Below are positions 44,200-52,823 of a stretch of DNA of 64,000 nt, piece by piece. How positions within the stretch are numbered: position 1 is the first letter of the stretch; every line of letters begins with the position of its first letter. The position numbers and the translations under genes were made by a program. Below the pieces are notes generated by a model. It was not told the DNA's origin. It made no database searches and saw only the letters and a list, made by a program, of their open reading frames with translations. Source of the stretch: Rhodoferax sp. (GTDB lineage Bacteria; Pseudomonadota; Gammaproteobacteria; Burkholderiales; Burkholderiaceae_C); contig JAUSNJ010000127.1 of NCBI GenBank assembly GCA_030645355.1, positions 62,001-126,000 of the forward strand. Direction: 5' to 3'.

Positions 44200-44246
44200 A
44201 ATTCCCCGCCGGGCCGCCCCAAGGGGAATTAGCCCCCGTGGGGGCT
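44200..44246. repeat. Compound inverted repeat between convergent genes
   Basis: AATTCCCC...GGGGAATT (44200-44230) followed by AGCCCCCGTGGGGGCT (44231-44246). Confidence 0.6.
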
Positions 44247-44281
44247 GCGACCCGTGAAACGGCGGAGCGTGGGGGCTTGGA

Positions 44282-44452
44282 TCAGCCGCCCTTTTTGGAG
44301 CGCTTGCCGGGGTTTTTCTTGCTGCGCGTGGCCACACCACGCTCCAGGCTGACACGTTGTCCGCGACCACCGGTTGGCAGGGTGAAGCCTGGCAGGGTTG
44401 CGGGACGGGGAGTGGCCTTACGGTCTGCTTCGGTGACGATCTGATTGCCCAT
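44282..44452 (-). CDS. small basic hypothetical protein (56 aa)
   Basis: MGNQIVTEADRKATPRPATLPGFTLPTGGRGQRVSLERGVATRSKKNPGKRSKKGG with SD AGGAAAG upstream. Confidence 0.55.
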   Translation of the reverse strand: MGNQIVTEADRKATPRPATLPGFTLPTGGRGQRVSLERGVATRSKKNPGKRSKKGG

Positions 44453-44660
44453 GGGATTCTTTCCTGAGTAATTGGTTGGAGGTTTAGATTTTACAAAGGC
44501 AGTATTAGGCCATAAACGCGGGCAGGCGGCAAAACCCGACACCGCCGCAAGCTCCGATGGCACTGGTCCGCGCACCCCTTGCGTGCTCGTATCCGCCGTT
44601 TCCCCACTTCGTCAAATATTAGTTAAACTAATAACTTTCTGAGGCTGCCCGAAGTCGTCT

Positions 44661-45572
44661 ATGCGCACATTTGATACTGACGCCCTGGAGTGCTTGGCCG
44701 CCATCGTGGAAGAAGGTGGCTTTGAGCGCGCAGCGGTCCGCTTGTCGGTGACCCAGTCTGCGGTCTCACAGCGCCTGCGCGCACTCGAGGCCCAGGTGGG
44801 CACCGTACTGCTGGTGCGCAGCCGCCCCATCAAGCCCACGTCCGCCGGGCGTTTGCTCATCAAGCACGCCATGCAGATGCGCCTGCTGCGCGCAGATCTG
44901 GAAACCGATTTGCACGACTTGACGCCGGGCTCGGGCGCCATGCGGGAAGAAGACCGAATCTCCATTGCCATCAATGCGGACAGCATTGCCACCTGGGCAC
45001 TCCCGGCATTGGGTGACATGGTTAGTGAAGGCTTGCCCCTTGAGATCATCACGGATGATCAGGACTTTACCCATGAATGGCTGCGCGAGGGACAGGTACT
45101 GGGCTGCGTGACGACGCTCAAGCAGGCTTTGCGCGGCTGCAAGGTGCTGTCGCTGGGTGCGATGCATTATGTGGCCGTGGCCAGTCCGGCGTATGCGAAT
45201 GCCCACTGCCCCAACGGACTGACGCCGCACAACTTCCGCAGCATTCCCTTTATCGCCTTCAACCGCAAGGACGATTTGCAGACCGACTTCGTCAGTCGCG
45301 CCTGCGGCCTGCGCCGCGTCGCGTTGAGCCAGCGCTTTGTACCGAGTTCCGAAGGCCAGGTGCGTGCCGTGTTGGCCGGTTGGGGCGCCAGCGTATTGCC
45401 TGAGTTGCAGGTGCGCGATTTGCTGGCAAATGGTCAGCTGGTCAACCTGGCGCCCACGGTGACACTGCCCGTGAACCTGTACTGGCATTGTTGGAACCTG
45501 GATTCGGTGGTGATCGACCGGTTGACTGCAGCGCTGTCAAGCGCCGCTACCGTCGCATTGAAGACCCCATGA
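44661..45572 (+). CDS. argP: LysR-family regulator, ArgP/IciA-like
   Basis: FDTDALECLAAIVEEGGFERAAVRLSVTQSAVSQRLRALEAQVGTVLLVRSRPIKPTSAG. Confidence 0.85.
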   Translation: MRTFDTDALECLAAIVEEGGFERAAVRLSVTQSAVSQRLRALEAQVGTVLLVRSRPIKPTSAGRLLIKHAMQMRLLRADLETDLHDLTPGSGAMREEDRISIAINADSIATWALPALGDMVSEGLPLEIITDDQDFTHEWLREGQVLGCVTTLKQALRGCKVLSLGAMHYVAVASPAYANAHCPNGLTPHNFRSIPFIAFNRKDDLQTDFVSRACGLRRVALSQRFVPSSEGQVRAVLAGWGASVLPELQVRDLLANGQLVNLAPTVTLPVNLYWHCWNLDSVVIDRLTAALSSAATVALKTP

Positions 45573-46186
45573 AACCCAGCCCCGGCGTAAAAACATCGTT
45601 CAAAGCTCAAATGCTGCAGGCGCGTGAAGACGCGATCATCCACGCGGTGAATCACTTGTTGGCAGAGAAGGGTTTCGACGCAATGACGGTGGATGAGGTG
45701 GCCGCCAATGTCGGCATCGCCAAGGCCAGCCTCTACAAACACTTTCCCAGCAAGGAAGACCTGGCGGCAGCTGCGATGGTGCGAACCCTGCGCCACGCGC
45801 AGGCTTACCTAGAACGGATTACCGAAGAGACCCCGCCGCTGGAGAAACTGCGTCAGGTTGTACGCTGGACCATGGAGCTGAAGCTGGCGGGAGAAATGCC
45901 GTCACTACCGAGCCAAAACTCCAGCTTGCGTGCCACGCTTACACGCAACCAGGATTACATGAACAGTCTGATCGAGGTCAGCGACCGGCTGGGAGAATGG
46001 ATTGAGTCGGCACAGGCCCAGGGCAGCATCAACCCCCAGTTGCCAGCCATTGCAATCCTGTACACGCTGTATGCCAGAGCGTGCGACCCGGTACTGGAGT
46101 TCTTGAAGATGGGCGGGCAGCACTCCGACGCACAAATAGTGTCCCTGGTGCTGTCCACCTGCTTTGATGGCCTGAAGGCGCGTTAA
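45569..46186 (+). CDS. TetR/AcrR-family regulator
   Basis: AIIHAVNHLLAEKGFDAMTVDEVAANVGIAKASLYKHFPSKEDLAAAAM; ATGA overlap with argP. Confidence 0.9.
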   Translation: MKPSPGVKTSFKAQMLQAREDAIIHAVNHLLAEKGFDAMTVDEVAANVGIAKASLYKHFPSKEDLAAAAMVRTLRHAQAYLERITEETPPLEKLRQVVRWTMELKLAGEMPSLPSQNSSLRATLTRNQDYMNSLIEVSDRLGEWIESAQAQGSINPQLPAIAILYTLYARACDPVLEFLKMGGQHSDAQIVSLVLSTCFDGLKAR

Positions 46187-46605
46187 CGCACGAGCAGCAC
46201 CGGCACCTTGCAATGCGCCAGCACCTGATTGGCGACGGAGCCCATCACCATGCTCAGCACGGCGCCATGGCCATGCGATCCCATGACCACCAGATCGAAA
46301 TTGCCTTCGGTTGCCAATTTGGCGATGGTCGCACCGGCAGGGCCAACTTTCCACTGTGACTTCGCGTCAATGCCGTGGCGCAGCAGAAACTTGGACACGG
46401 GAGCCAGCACCTTCTCGCTCTCTTCCGCATAGTACGTATCCACAATGGTCTTGCCAACCGCGGCACGGGCGCGGGGCGGCAAAGCCGCCTGTGCGGTAAA
46501 AACGGTGAAATCGTTCTTGCCATTGAGCAAGCTCTCGTGGGTGCTTAAATAGGCCAGCATCTTCTTGCTATAGGGACTGCCGTCAACGGCCAGAAGAATC
46601 TTCAT
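46183..46605 (-). CDS. universal stress protein (UspA family)
   Basis: MKILLAVDGSPYSKKMLAYL... FDLVVMGSHGHGAVLSMVMGSVANQVLAHCKVPVLLVR. Confidence 0.95.
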   Translation of the reverse strand: MKILLAVDGSPYSKKMLAYLSTHESLLNGKNDFTVFTAQAALPPRARAAVGKTIVDTYYAEESEKVLAPVSKFLLRHGIDAKSQWKVGPAGATIAKLATEGNFDLVVMGSHGHGAVLSMVMGSVANQVLAHCKVPVLLVR

Positions 46606-47494
46606 GGTTCACTCCTCGGTGCAATGCTCCCAGTGTAACCATGGGCTGCACACCGACCTCAATGAGGCAGTCCGGTTTGAATGCCGACTGCTCGTTTTTC
46701 CGGGCGTATCCTAGTGGGTTGGCCACGACCCGGCAGCCTTGGGCCGTGTAGTCACTGGGCGCATGCAGATGCCCATGGAGCCAGCATTGCGCCAACGGCA
46801 ACATGCTATCCAGTGCATTGCAGAATCCGGCCGTTCCGGGCGTCAGGCCATACCGCGGGTCGGCGCTGCGCAGACTGGGAGCAAAGTGCGTTACGACAAC
46901 GGTGGTCCCCGCGAACGGTTGCGCCAGAGCGTCCCGCAACCACGACTGACACCGCAGTGCCTGTTCGCGCAGACCTTCGGCCAACCATGGTTCTCCGTTG
47001 CGGGTCGTCAGGGTCTTGCGCAAATAGTAGTTTGCTGCGCGAAAAGCCTTGTCGCGTGACTTCAGCAACTGCGCCAATGCATTGCCCCCTGAATCGGCGC
47101 CCGTTGGGGCCTTGTCAGGGTTCACAGTCGGCGCCAGCGCGTCAAAATCGGACCACAAGGTCGTGCCAACGAACCGGATACCGGACATCTCAACCGTTTC
47201 CCGCTCCAGCCAGATCAGGCCCAGGCGGTCACAGGTTTCGCGCAGCCGGCTGTGCGCCTCGTCGAAGTCCATACTGTCGTACTCATGGTTCCCCGGCACG
47301 AAGACGACGGGTGTGGGCCAACCATTGCGGGGCGAAAACTGGCCGAGCCCAAAGTCCGAATCGATCAACAGGGAGCCAGGCTGGTAGGAGCCAATATCGC
47401 CCGCCAGTACCAGCAAATCGGCACCGGGTGCCGGCTGTGCGACCCAATGCGGGTGCGTTTCCAGATGGAGGTCCGACAGCAGTTGCAGTTTCAT
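46583..47494 (-). CDS. metallophosphoesterase
   Basis: LLSDLHLETHPHW, VLAGDIG, VFVPGNHEYD, VTHFAPS, HGHLHAPSDY. Confidence 0.92.
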   Translation of the reverse strand: MKLQLLSDLHLETHPHWVAQPAPGADLLVLAGDIGSYQPGSLLIDSDFGLGQFSPRNGWPTPVVFVPGNHEYDSMDFDEAHSRLRETCDRLGLIWLERETVEMSGIRFVGTTLWSDFDALAPTVNPDKAPTGADSGGNALAQLLKSRDKAFRAANYYLRKTLTTRNGEPWLAEGLREQALRCQSWLRDALAQPFAGTTVVVTHFAPSLRSADPRYGLTPGTAGFCNALDSMLPLAQCWLHGHLHAPSDYTAQGCRVVANPLGYARKNEQSAFKPDCLIEVGVQPMVTLGALHRGVNHEDSSGR

Positions 47495-48447
47495 GGCTTG
47501 AAGGCTACTTCTGCCAGCGCCGCCACCCGGGTGCGCAACCAGGCGTGCGCGGAGGAACTGTCCTGCCGCTGATGCCACAGCGCGTCCACCTGAATGGTCA
47601 GCGGCGCTAGCGGCAACTCTCGCAAAACCAGCTGGTCCGCAAAGCCCGTTACGTTAACAAAGTGCCGTGGCAAAACCGTCAACAGATCCGAGTGCGCAAC
47701 CACTTTACCCGCTGTAAAAAACTGGTTGACCGTCAGCACGACCCGGCGGCGGCGGCCGAGCACTGCCAGCGCCTCATCGATGAAGCCGTGCGCCCTGCCT
47801 GAGAAGCTCACCAGCATATGCCTGGCGGAGCAGTAGCGATCCAGCGTAAACGGCCCCTTGGCCAATGGGTGCCCGCGGCGCATGACGCACACATAGTCCC
47901 CCTGGAACAAGCGGTGGTGCAAGAATGAGACCGCCTCACCGGACTGCGCGCGGGCAGCAAGATCTGTCATGACCGCCGGAAAATTTCCGATCGCGAGGTC
48001 TGCATGCCCCTCCTCCAGCAAACGCCGCGGGTCCCGGGTGGTCAGAGGAACGACCCGCAACGAGATGCCTGGCGCCTGCTCGGTAATGAGCGCAACCAAG
48101 GGAGGCATCAATTCCGCAGCGGTTGCATCTGCCATGGTCAGAACAAAGGTCGTGTTGGCGCCGGAAGCCTCAAAGACACTGGGTTCCAGTGCGGTTTGGA
48201 GGCGTTTCAAGGTATCGCGCACGGCCAACCAGAGCTCCTGTCCTCGGGGCGTGGGCTCCAGGTTGCGACCCTTTCGCACCAGAAGCTCATCCCCCAAGGC
48301 ATCGCGCAGGCGACGCAGGGCATTGCTGACCGCGGGCTGGGTCAGCGACAACAATTGGGCAGCCCGCGTCAGGCTGCGTTCGGACATGACCACGTCGAAG
48401 ACTTTCAGCAGGTTCAGGTCCAGTTTGCGCAACGTTACAGTGGGCAT
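47491..48447 (-). CDS. LysR-family transcriptional regulator (NodD/LeuO-like)
   Basis: LRKLDLNLLKVFDVVMSERSLTRAAQLLSLTQPAVSNALRRLRDALGDELLVRKGRNLEPTPRG. Confidence 0.93.
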   Translation of the reverse strand: MPTVTLRKLDLNLLKVFDVVMSERSLTRAAQLLSLTQPAVSNALRRLRDALGDELLVRKGRNLEPTPRGQELWLAVRDTLKRLQTALEPSVFEASGANTTFVLTMADATAAELMPPLVALITEQAPGISLRVVPLTTRDPRRLLEEGHADLAIGNFPAVMTDLAARAQSGEAVSFLHHRLFQGDYVCVMRRGHPLAKGPFTLDRYCSARHMLVSFSGRAHGFIDEALAVLGRRRRVVLTVNQFFTAGKVVAHSDLLTVLPRHFVNVTGFADQLVLRELPLAPLTIQVDALWHQRQDSSSAHAWLRTRVAALAEVAFKP

Positions 48448-48577
48448 CAGTTAATCATAACCCTGGTGAATGTCAGACATCACAAACATAAAGTTGAATG
48501 GTATTAGTAAAAACCCTAGTATTGCAACCATGCTGATCCAAAAACCGTCTCCCTTCAACCTGTCCGGGAAAATTGCC

Positions 48578-48997
48578 ATGGCACGTCCTGTCCAACCGTA
48601 TTTCGTCCCCTCCGCCGCGCGACGTAGCACCGACCGTGCAGTCGAGAACAGCCGGTCCAGGCGCGGTTTCGACAGTTCGCGCACGTTGGCTGGTATGTTG
48701 TTGGCGGCCGTGGTTGCAGCGCTGCTGGTGGTCGCCGATCAGCTGATCGAGACATGGGCGGACGGACACTTGCTGGTGGTGTGGGTCGCGTTGTGGACCA
48801 TTGCCTTTGCGGCTTTGGCCCTGTTAGCGCCTCCGTTGCGTCTGCTGGCAGACTCGGCAGCGGTGACCTTGGCACGTTGGTCCAAGGAGCGCGCGCAGCG
48901 CCATTCGGATGAGGTCATCTGGCTGACTGCACAGCAGGACTACCGCGTCATGCAGGACCTGCAAATGGCGGGTCTGCGCAGCGAACGCGACGCGTAG
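48578..48997 (+). CDS. hypothetical membrane protein (two predicted TM helices)
   Basis: TLAGMLLAAVVAALLVVADQLIETWADGHLLVVWVALWTIAFAALALLAPPLRLLA. Confidence 0.6.
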   Translation: MARPVQPYFVPSAARRSTDRAVENSRSRRGFDSSRTLAGMLLAAVVAALLVVADQLIETWADGHLLVVWVALWTIAFAALALLAPPLRLLADSAAVTLARWSKERAQRHSDEVIWLTAQQDYRVMQDLQMAGLRSERDA

Positions 48998-49013
48998 GGC
49001 GCCCCCTCTCCAA

Positions 49014-49047
49014 CAAAAAAGCCACCGCAAGACGGTGGCTTTTTTTT
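49014..49047. terminator. Bidirectional intrinsic terminator
   Basis: AAAAAAGCCACCG-CAAGA-CGGTGGCTTTTTTTT between convergent genes. Confidence 0.9.
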
Positions 49048-49062
49048 GGTTCTATCGGAGGG

Positions 49063-50949
49063 TCATGCCGTCAGGCGCTGCTCCAGCTTGGCCTTGGTTT
49101 CGACCAATTCCTTGGGCAGGTGGTAGGACAACTGGGTGAACAGTTCGTCGTGCAGCGCAAATTCCTGCTTCCAGGCACCCTTGTCCAGGCTGGTGACATT
49201 GTCAAACTGGGCCTGGCTGAAGTCCAGGCCGGTCCAGTTGATTTCGGAATAGGTAGGGCTGACGCCGAATCCATTCTCGCTACCCTTGGCAGTGCCTTCC
49301 AGGCGGTCGATCATCCACTTCAGCACGCGCATGTTGTCGCCATAGCCGGGCCAGACGAACTTGCCGTCATCGCCCTTGCGGAACCAGTTCACGCAATAGA
49401 TCTTGGGCAGGGTGTGGCCGGACTCTTCGAGCTTGTGCTCCATGTCCAGCCAGTGCTGGAAGTAGTCGCTCATGTTGTAGCCGCAGAACGGCAGCATGGC
49501 AAACGGGTCGCGGCGCACCACGCCCATCTGACCGACGGCGGCGGCGGTGGTCTCACTACCCATGGTGGCAGCCATGTAGACGCCTTCCATCCAGGTGCGG
49601 GCTTCGGTTACCAAGGGCACCGTCGTGGAGCGGCGGCCACCGAAGATGAAGGCATCAATCGCCACACCATTGGGGTTGTCCCACTCGGGGTCCAGCGCCG
49701 GGTTGTTGGTGGCGGTCACCGTGAAGCGTGAGTTGGGGTGGGCGGCCTTGGCGCCGGTTTCCTTGGCGATGGCCGGCGTCCAGTCCTTGCCCTGCCAGTC
49801 GATCAGGTGATCGGGCAGGCCACCGCCGTCCTTCTCCATGCCTTCCCACCAGACGTCGCCGTCATCGGTCAGGGCAACGTTGGTGAAGATCACGTTTTTG
49901 TCCAGGCTGCGCATGCAGTTGGGGTTGGTGTGCATGTTGGTGCCGGGGGCCACGCCGAAGTAACCGGCTTCAGGGTTGATGGCGTACATCTTGCCATCGG
50001 CATGGGGCTTGACCCAGGCGATGTCGTCACCGATGGTGGTTACTTTCCAACCGGCAAAACCGGCTTCTGGTGGCACAAGCATCGAGAAGTTGGTCTTGCC
50101 GCAGGCGCTGGGGAACGCCGCCGCAACGTGGTATTTTTTGCCGGCGGGGTTGGTCACACCCAGAATCAGCATGTGCTCGGCCAGCCAGCCCTGGTCACGG
50201 CCCATGTTGGAGGCAATGCGCAGCGCAAAGCACTTCTTGCCCAGCAACGCGTTGCCGCCGTAGCCGGAGCCATAAGACCAGATCTCACGGGTCTCGGGGT
50301 AGTGCACGATGTACTTGGTCTTGTTGCAGGGCCACTTCACGTCGGCCTGGCCGGCTTCCAGCGGTGCGCCCACGGTGTGCACGCAGGGCACAAAGGCACC
50401 GTCCACGCCCAGCACGTCGTACACGGCCTTGCCCATGCGGGTCATGATCTTCTGGTTCACCGCCACATAGGCGCTGTCGGACAGCTCAATGCCGATGTGG
50501 GCAATGTGCGAACCCAGCGGGCCCATGGAGAACGGCACCACATACATGGTGCGGCCCTTCATGCAGCCGTCGAACAAGGCCTTTTCGCCGTCCTTGCCGG
50601 TTTGCAGCAGAACACGCATGTCGGCCGGAGCCATCCAGTTGTTGGTGGGGCCGGCGTTTTCCTTTTTTTCAGAGCAAATGTATGTGCGGTCTTCCACGCG
50701 GGCCACGTCGCTGGGGTCGGAGCAGGCCAGGAAGGAATTGGGGCGCTTGGCGGGGTTGAGCTTCTTGAACGTGCCACCGTCGACCAATTGCTGGCACAGA
50801 CGCTGGTATTCCTCTTCCGAACCATCGCACCAGTAAATGGCGGCGGGTTTGGTCAGTGCGGCCATGTCGGCCACCCAGGCGATCAGCTTGGGGTTTTTGA
50901 CATAGCTGGGTGCATTCAGGTTCAGGCCCTGCATCACGGGTGCATTCAT
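49063..50949 (-). CDS. pckG: phosphoenolpyruvate carboxykinase (GTP)
   Basis: [62 protein letters not shown]. Confidence 0.97.
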   Translation of the reverse strand: MNAPVMQGLNLNAPSYVKNPKLIAWVADMAALTKPAAIYWCDGSEEEYQRLCQQLVDGGTFKKLNPAKRPNSFLACSDPSDVARVEDRTYICSEKKENAGPTNNWMAPADMRVLLQTGKDGEKALFDGCMKGRTMYVVPFSMGPLGSHIAHIGIELSDSAYVAVNQKIMTRMGKAVYDVLGVDGAFVPCVHTVGAPLEAGQADVKWPCNKTKYIVHYPETREIWSYGSGYGGNALLGKKCFALRIASNMGRDQGWLAEHMLILGVTNPAGKKYHVAAAFPSACGKTNFSMLVPPEAGFAGWKVTTIGDDIAWVKPHADGKMYAINPEAGYFGVAPGTNMHTNPNCMRSLDKNVIFTNVALTDDGDVWWEGMEKDGGGLPDHLIDWQGKDWTPAIAKETGAKAAHPNSRFTVTATNNPALDPEWDNPNGVAIDAFIFGGRRSTTVPLVTEARTWMEGVYMAATMGSETTAAAVGQMGVVRRDPFAMLPFCGYNMSDYFQHWLDMEHKLEESGHTLPKIYCVNWFRKGDDGKFVWPGYGDNMRVLKWMIDRLEGTAKGSENGFGVSPTYSEINWTGLDFSQAQFDNVTSLDKGAWKQEFALHDELFTQLSYHLPKELVETKAKLEQRLTA

Positions 50950-51126
50950 ACGGTAGCTCCTAGTTTGAAAATCGTCTTTTCAAAATGAAAGTGGGGCTTT
51001 GACTTTGAGAAAACGTTTCCGGCCAACTGCGGATGCAACTCCCCCGGCATTCCGTTGGAATCAGCAGGCAGGTCTTTCATTTTATGAACTGGTACCGTGG
51101 TTACATGTCAGTTACCCGCAAAGTTC

Positions 51127-51143
51127 ATGCAAAACTTGCATGA
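51127..51143. promoter_or_regulatory. Palindrome upstream of pckG, candidate operator
   Basis: CATGCAA-AAC-TTGCATG perfect inverted repeat. Confidence 0.4.
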
Positions 51144-51307
51144 GGTTATGCGAGAAAATTCAGTAAAAACCCCTGCGACACGCGCACGCAACGTGCTGCA
51201 CGCATGTGCGCAACCTGGTGCGGAGAAGTGGGAGAGGGCGAGCCGACGGTCTGCGGAGAGGTCCGCCAGCCGGCTACTGCATGCTAAAAAGGGCGCTGAG
51301 GCGGCCC

Positions 51308-51448
51308 TTAAGCCATGGACACGGCAATGAAAGCCAGCAAAAAGATCAAAATACCGCCAACGACCGGCAGGACAAAGGGAATCAGCGGAACAATCGCTTC
51401 CACAGCATCAACTTCGTGGGCGGGCGCGGGGGACGTGGGAGCGGACAT
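51308..51448 (-). CDS. 46-aa single-TM small membrane protein (not in ORF track)
   Basis: MSAPTSPAPAHEVDAVEAIVPLIPFVLPVVGGILIFLLAFIAVSMA* with SD GAAGGAATCACC before ATG. Confidence 0.7.
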   Translation of the reverse strand: MSAPTSPAPAHEVDAVEAIVPLIPFVLPVVGGILIFLLAFIAVSMA

Positions 51449-51529
51449 GGTGATTCCTTCAATGCTTGAATAGGGTTTTGTGGTGATTTTACCTACAGGC
51501 GGGGCGCCGGGTTTCGCAACCGGCTTTCG

Positions 51530-52729
51530 CTAACCCAATTGGGCGTCAAACCCGGCCTGGCGCAACACGCCCAGCACATCCGCCACATGGGCGTGGCCCC
51601 GTGTCTGCACGACCAGTTCAATTTCGGCATTTTGGGCCGACAGCGTGGTAAACGCCCGCTGGTGGTGGACTTCTTCAATATTGGCGCCAGCCTCGGCCAC
51701 CATGGCGGTGATGCGCGCCAACGAGCCAGGCACGTCCCGCGCGCCCACACGGATGCGCGCCAGTCGTCCGGCCCGCACCATGCCGCGCTCGATGATCGCC
51801 GCCAGCAGCAGCGGGTCGATATTGCCGCCGCACAGCACCAGCCCCACCCGCTTGCCCTTGAAGCGCTCCGGGTACTTCAACAGCGCCGCCAACCCCACGG
51901 CGCCTGCCCCTTCCACCAGTGTTTTCTCGACTTCCAGCAGCATGACCAGGGCTTGCTCGATGTCACCTTCATCGACCAGCACCAGGTCGTCGACCCGCTG
52001 GCGGATGATCTCCATGGGAATGCGGCCCGGCGTGCCGACAGCAATGCCTTCGGCGATGGTGCTGGATCCCTGCGGGTGGTGCGTGTCCTTGATGGCATTG
52101 AACATGGCAGGAAAGCGTACCGTTTGCACGCCCACGACCTCCATCGTGGGCCGCAGCGCCTTGGCCACGGTGGCCATGCCGGCAATCAGCCCGCCACCGC
52201 CGATGGCAACCACCAGTGTGTCCAGGTCGGGCACGTCTTCCAGCATCTCCAGGGCGACCGTACCCTGTCCGGCGATGATCGCCTCGTCGTCATAGGGATG
52301 CACGAAGGTGAGATGGCGTTGGTCGGCCAGCGCAAACGCGTGGCTGCGGGCTTCTTCCAGCGTATCGCCATGCAGGATGACCTCGGCACCAAACCCCCGG
52401 GTGCGCTCGACCTTGACGCCCGGCGTGAAGCGCGGCATCACGATCACGGCGTGCAGGCCCAAGCGCTGCGCGTGGTAGGCCACACCCTGGGCATGGTTAC
52501 CCGCGCTCATGGCAATCACGCCGCGCGCGGACTGCTCCGGCGTCAGCTGAGCCAGCTTGTTGCAGGCACCACGTTCCTTGAACGACGCCGTGAACTGCAG
52601 ATTCTCGAACTTGAGAAACACCTGTGCGCCGGTGATATCGGACAGGGTTTGAGAGGCCACGCAGGGTGTGCGCAGCAGGTGGCCTTGCAGCCGTTGTGCG
52701 GCGGCCAGGATGTCGGTGTATTCAATCAT
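51530..52729 (-). CDS. threonine ammonia-lyase with C-terminal ACT domain
   Basis: FENLQFTASFKERGACNKL (PLP Lys), AMSAGNHAQGVAYHA, VAIGGGGLIAGMA; start MIEYTDIL at 52729. Confidence 0.93.
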   Translation of the reverse strand: MIEYTDILAAAQRLQGHLLRTPCVASQTLSDITGAQVFLKFENLQFTASFKERGACNKLAQLTPEQSARGVIAMSAGNHAQGVAYHAQRLGLHAVIVMPRFTPGVKVERTRGFGAEVILHGDTLEEARSHAFALADQRHLTFVHPYDDEAIIAGQGTVALEMLEDVPDLDTLVVAIGGGGLIAGMATVAKALRPTMEVVGVQTVRFPAMFNAIKDTHHPQGSSTIAEGIAVGTPGRIPMEIIRQRVDDLVLVDEGDIEQALVMLLEVEKTLVEGAGAVGLAALLKYPERFKGKRVGLVLCGGNIDPLLLAAIIERGMVRAGRLARIRVGARDVPGSLARITAMVAEAGANIEEVHHQRAFTTLSAQNAEIELVVQTRGHAHVADVLGVLRQAGFDAQLG

Positions 52730-52823
52730 CCCGCCATTGTGATGTCTTTTCTCTGCCAAGACTTCCATCTTGCGCCAGTCTGCTGTATGGTGGCCCCGTA
52801 AACAACTGTGCTGGAGGCATTTG

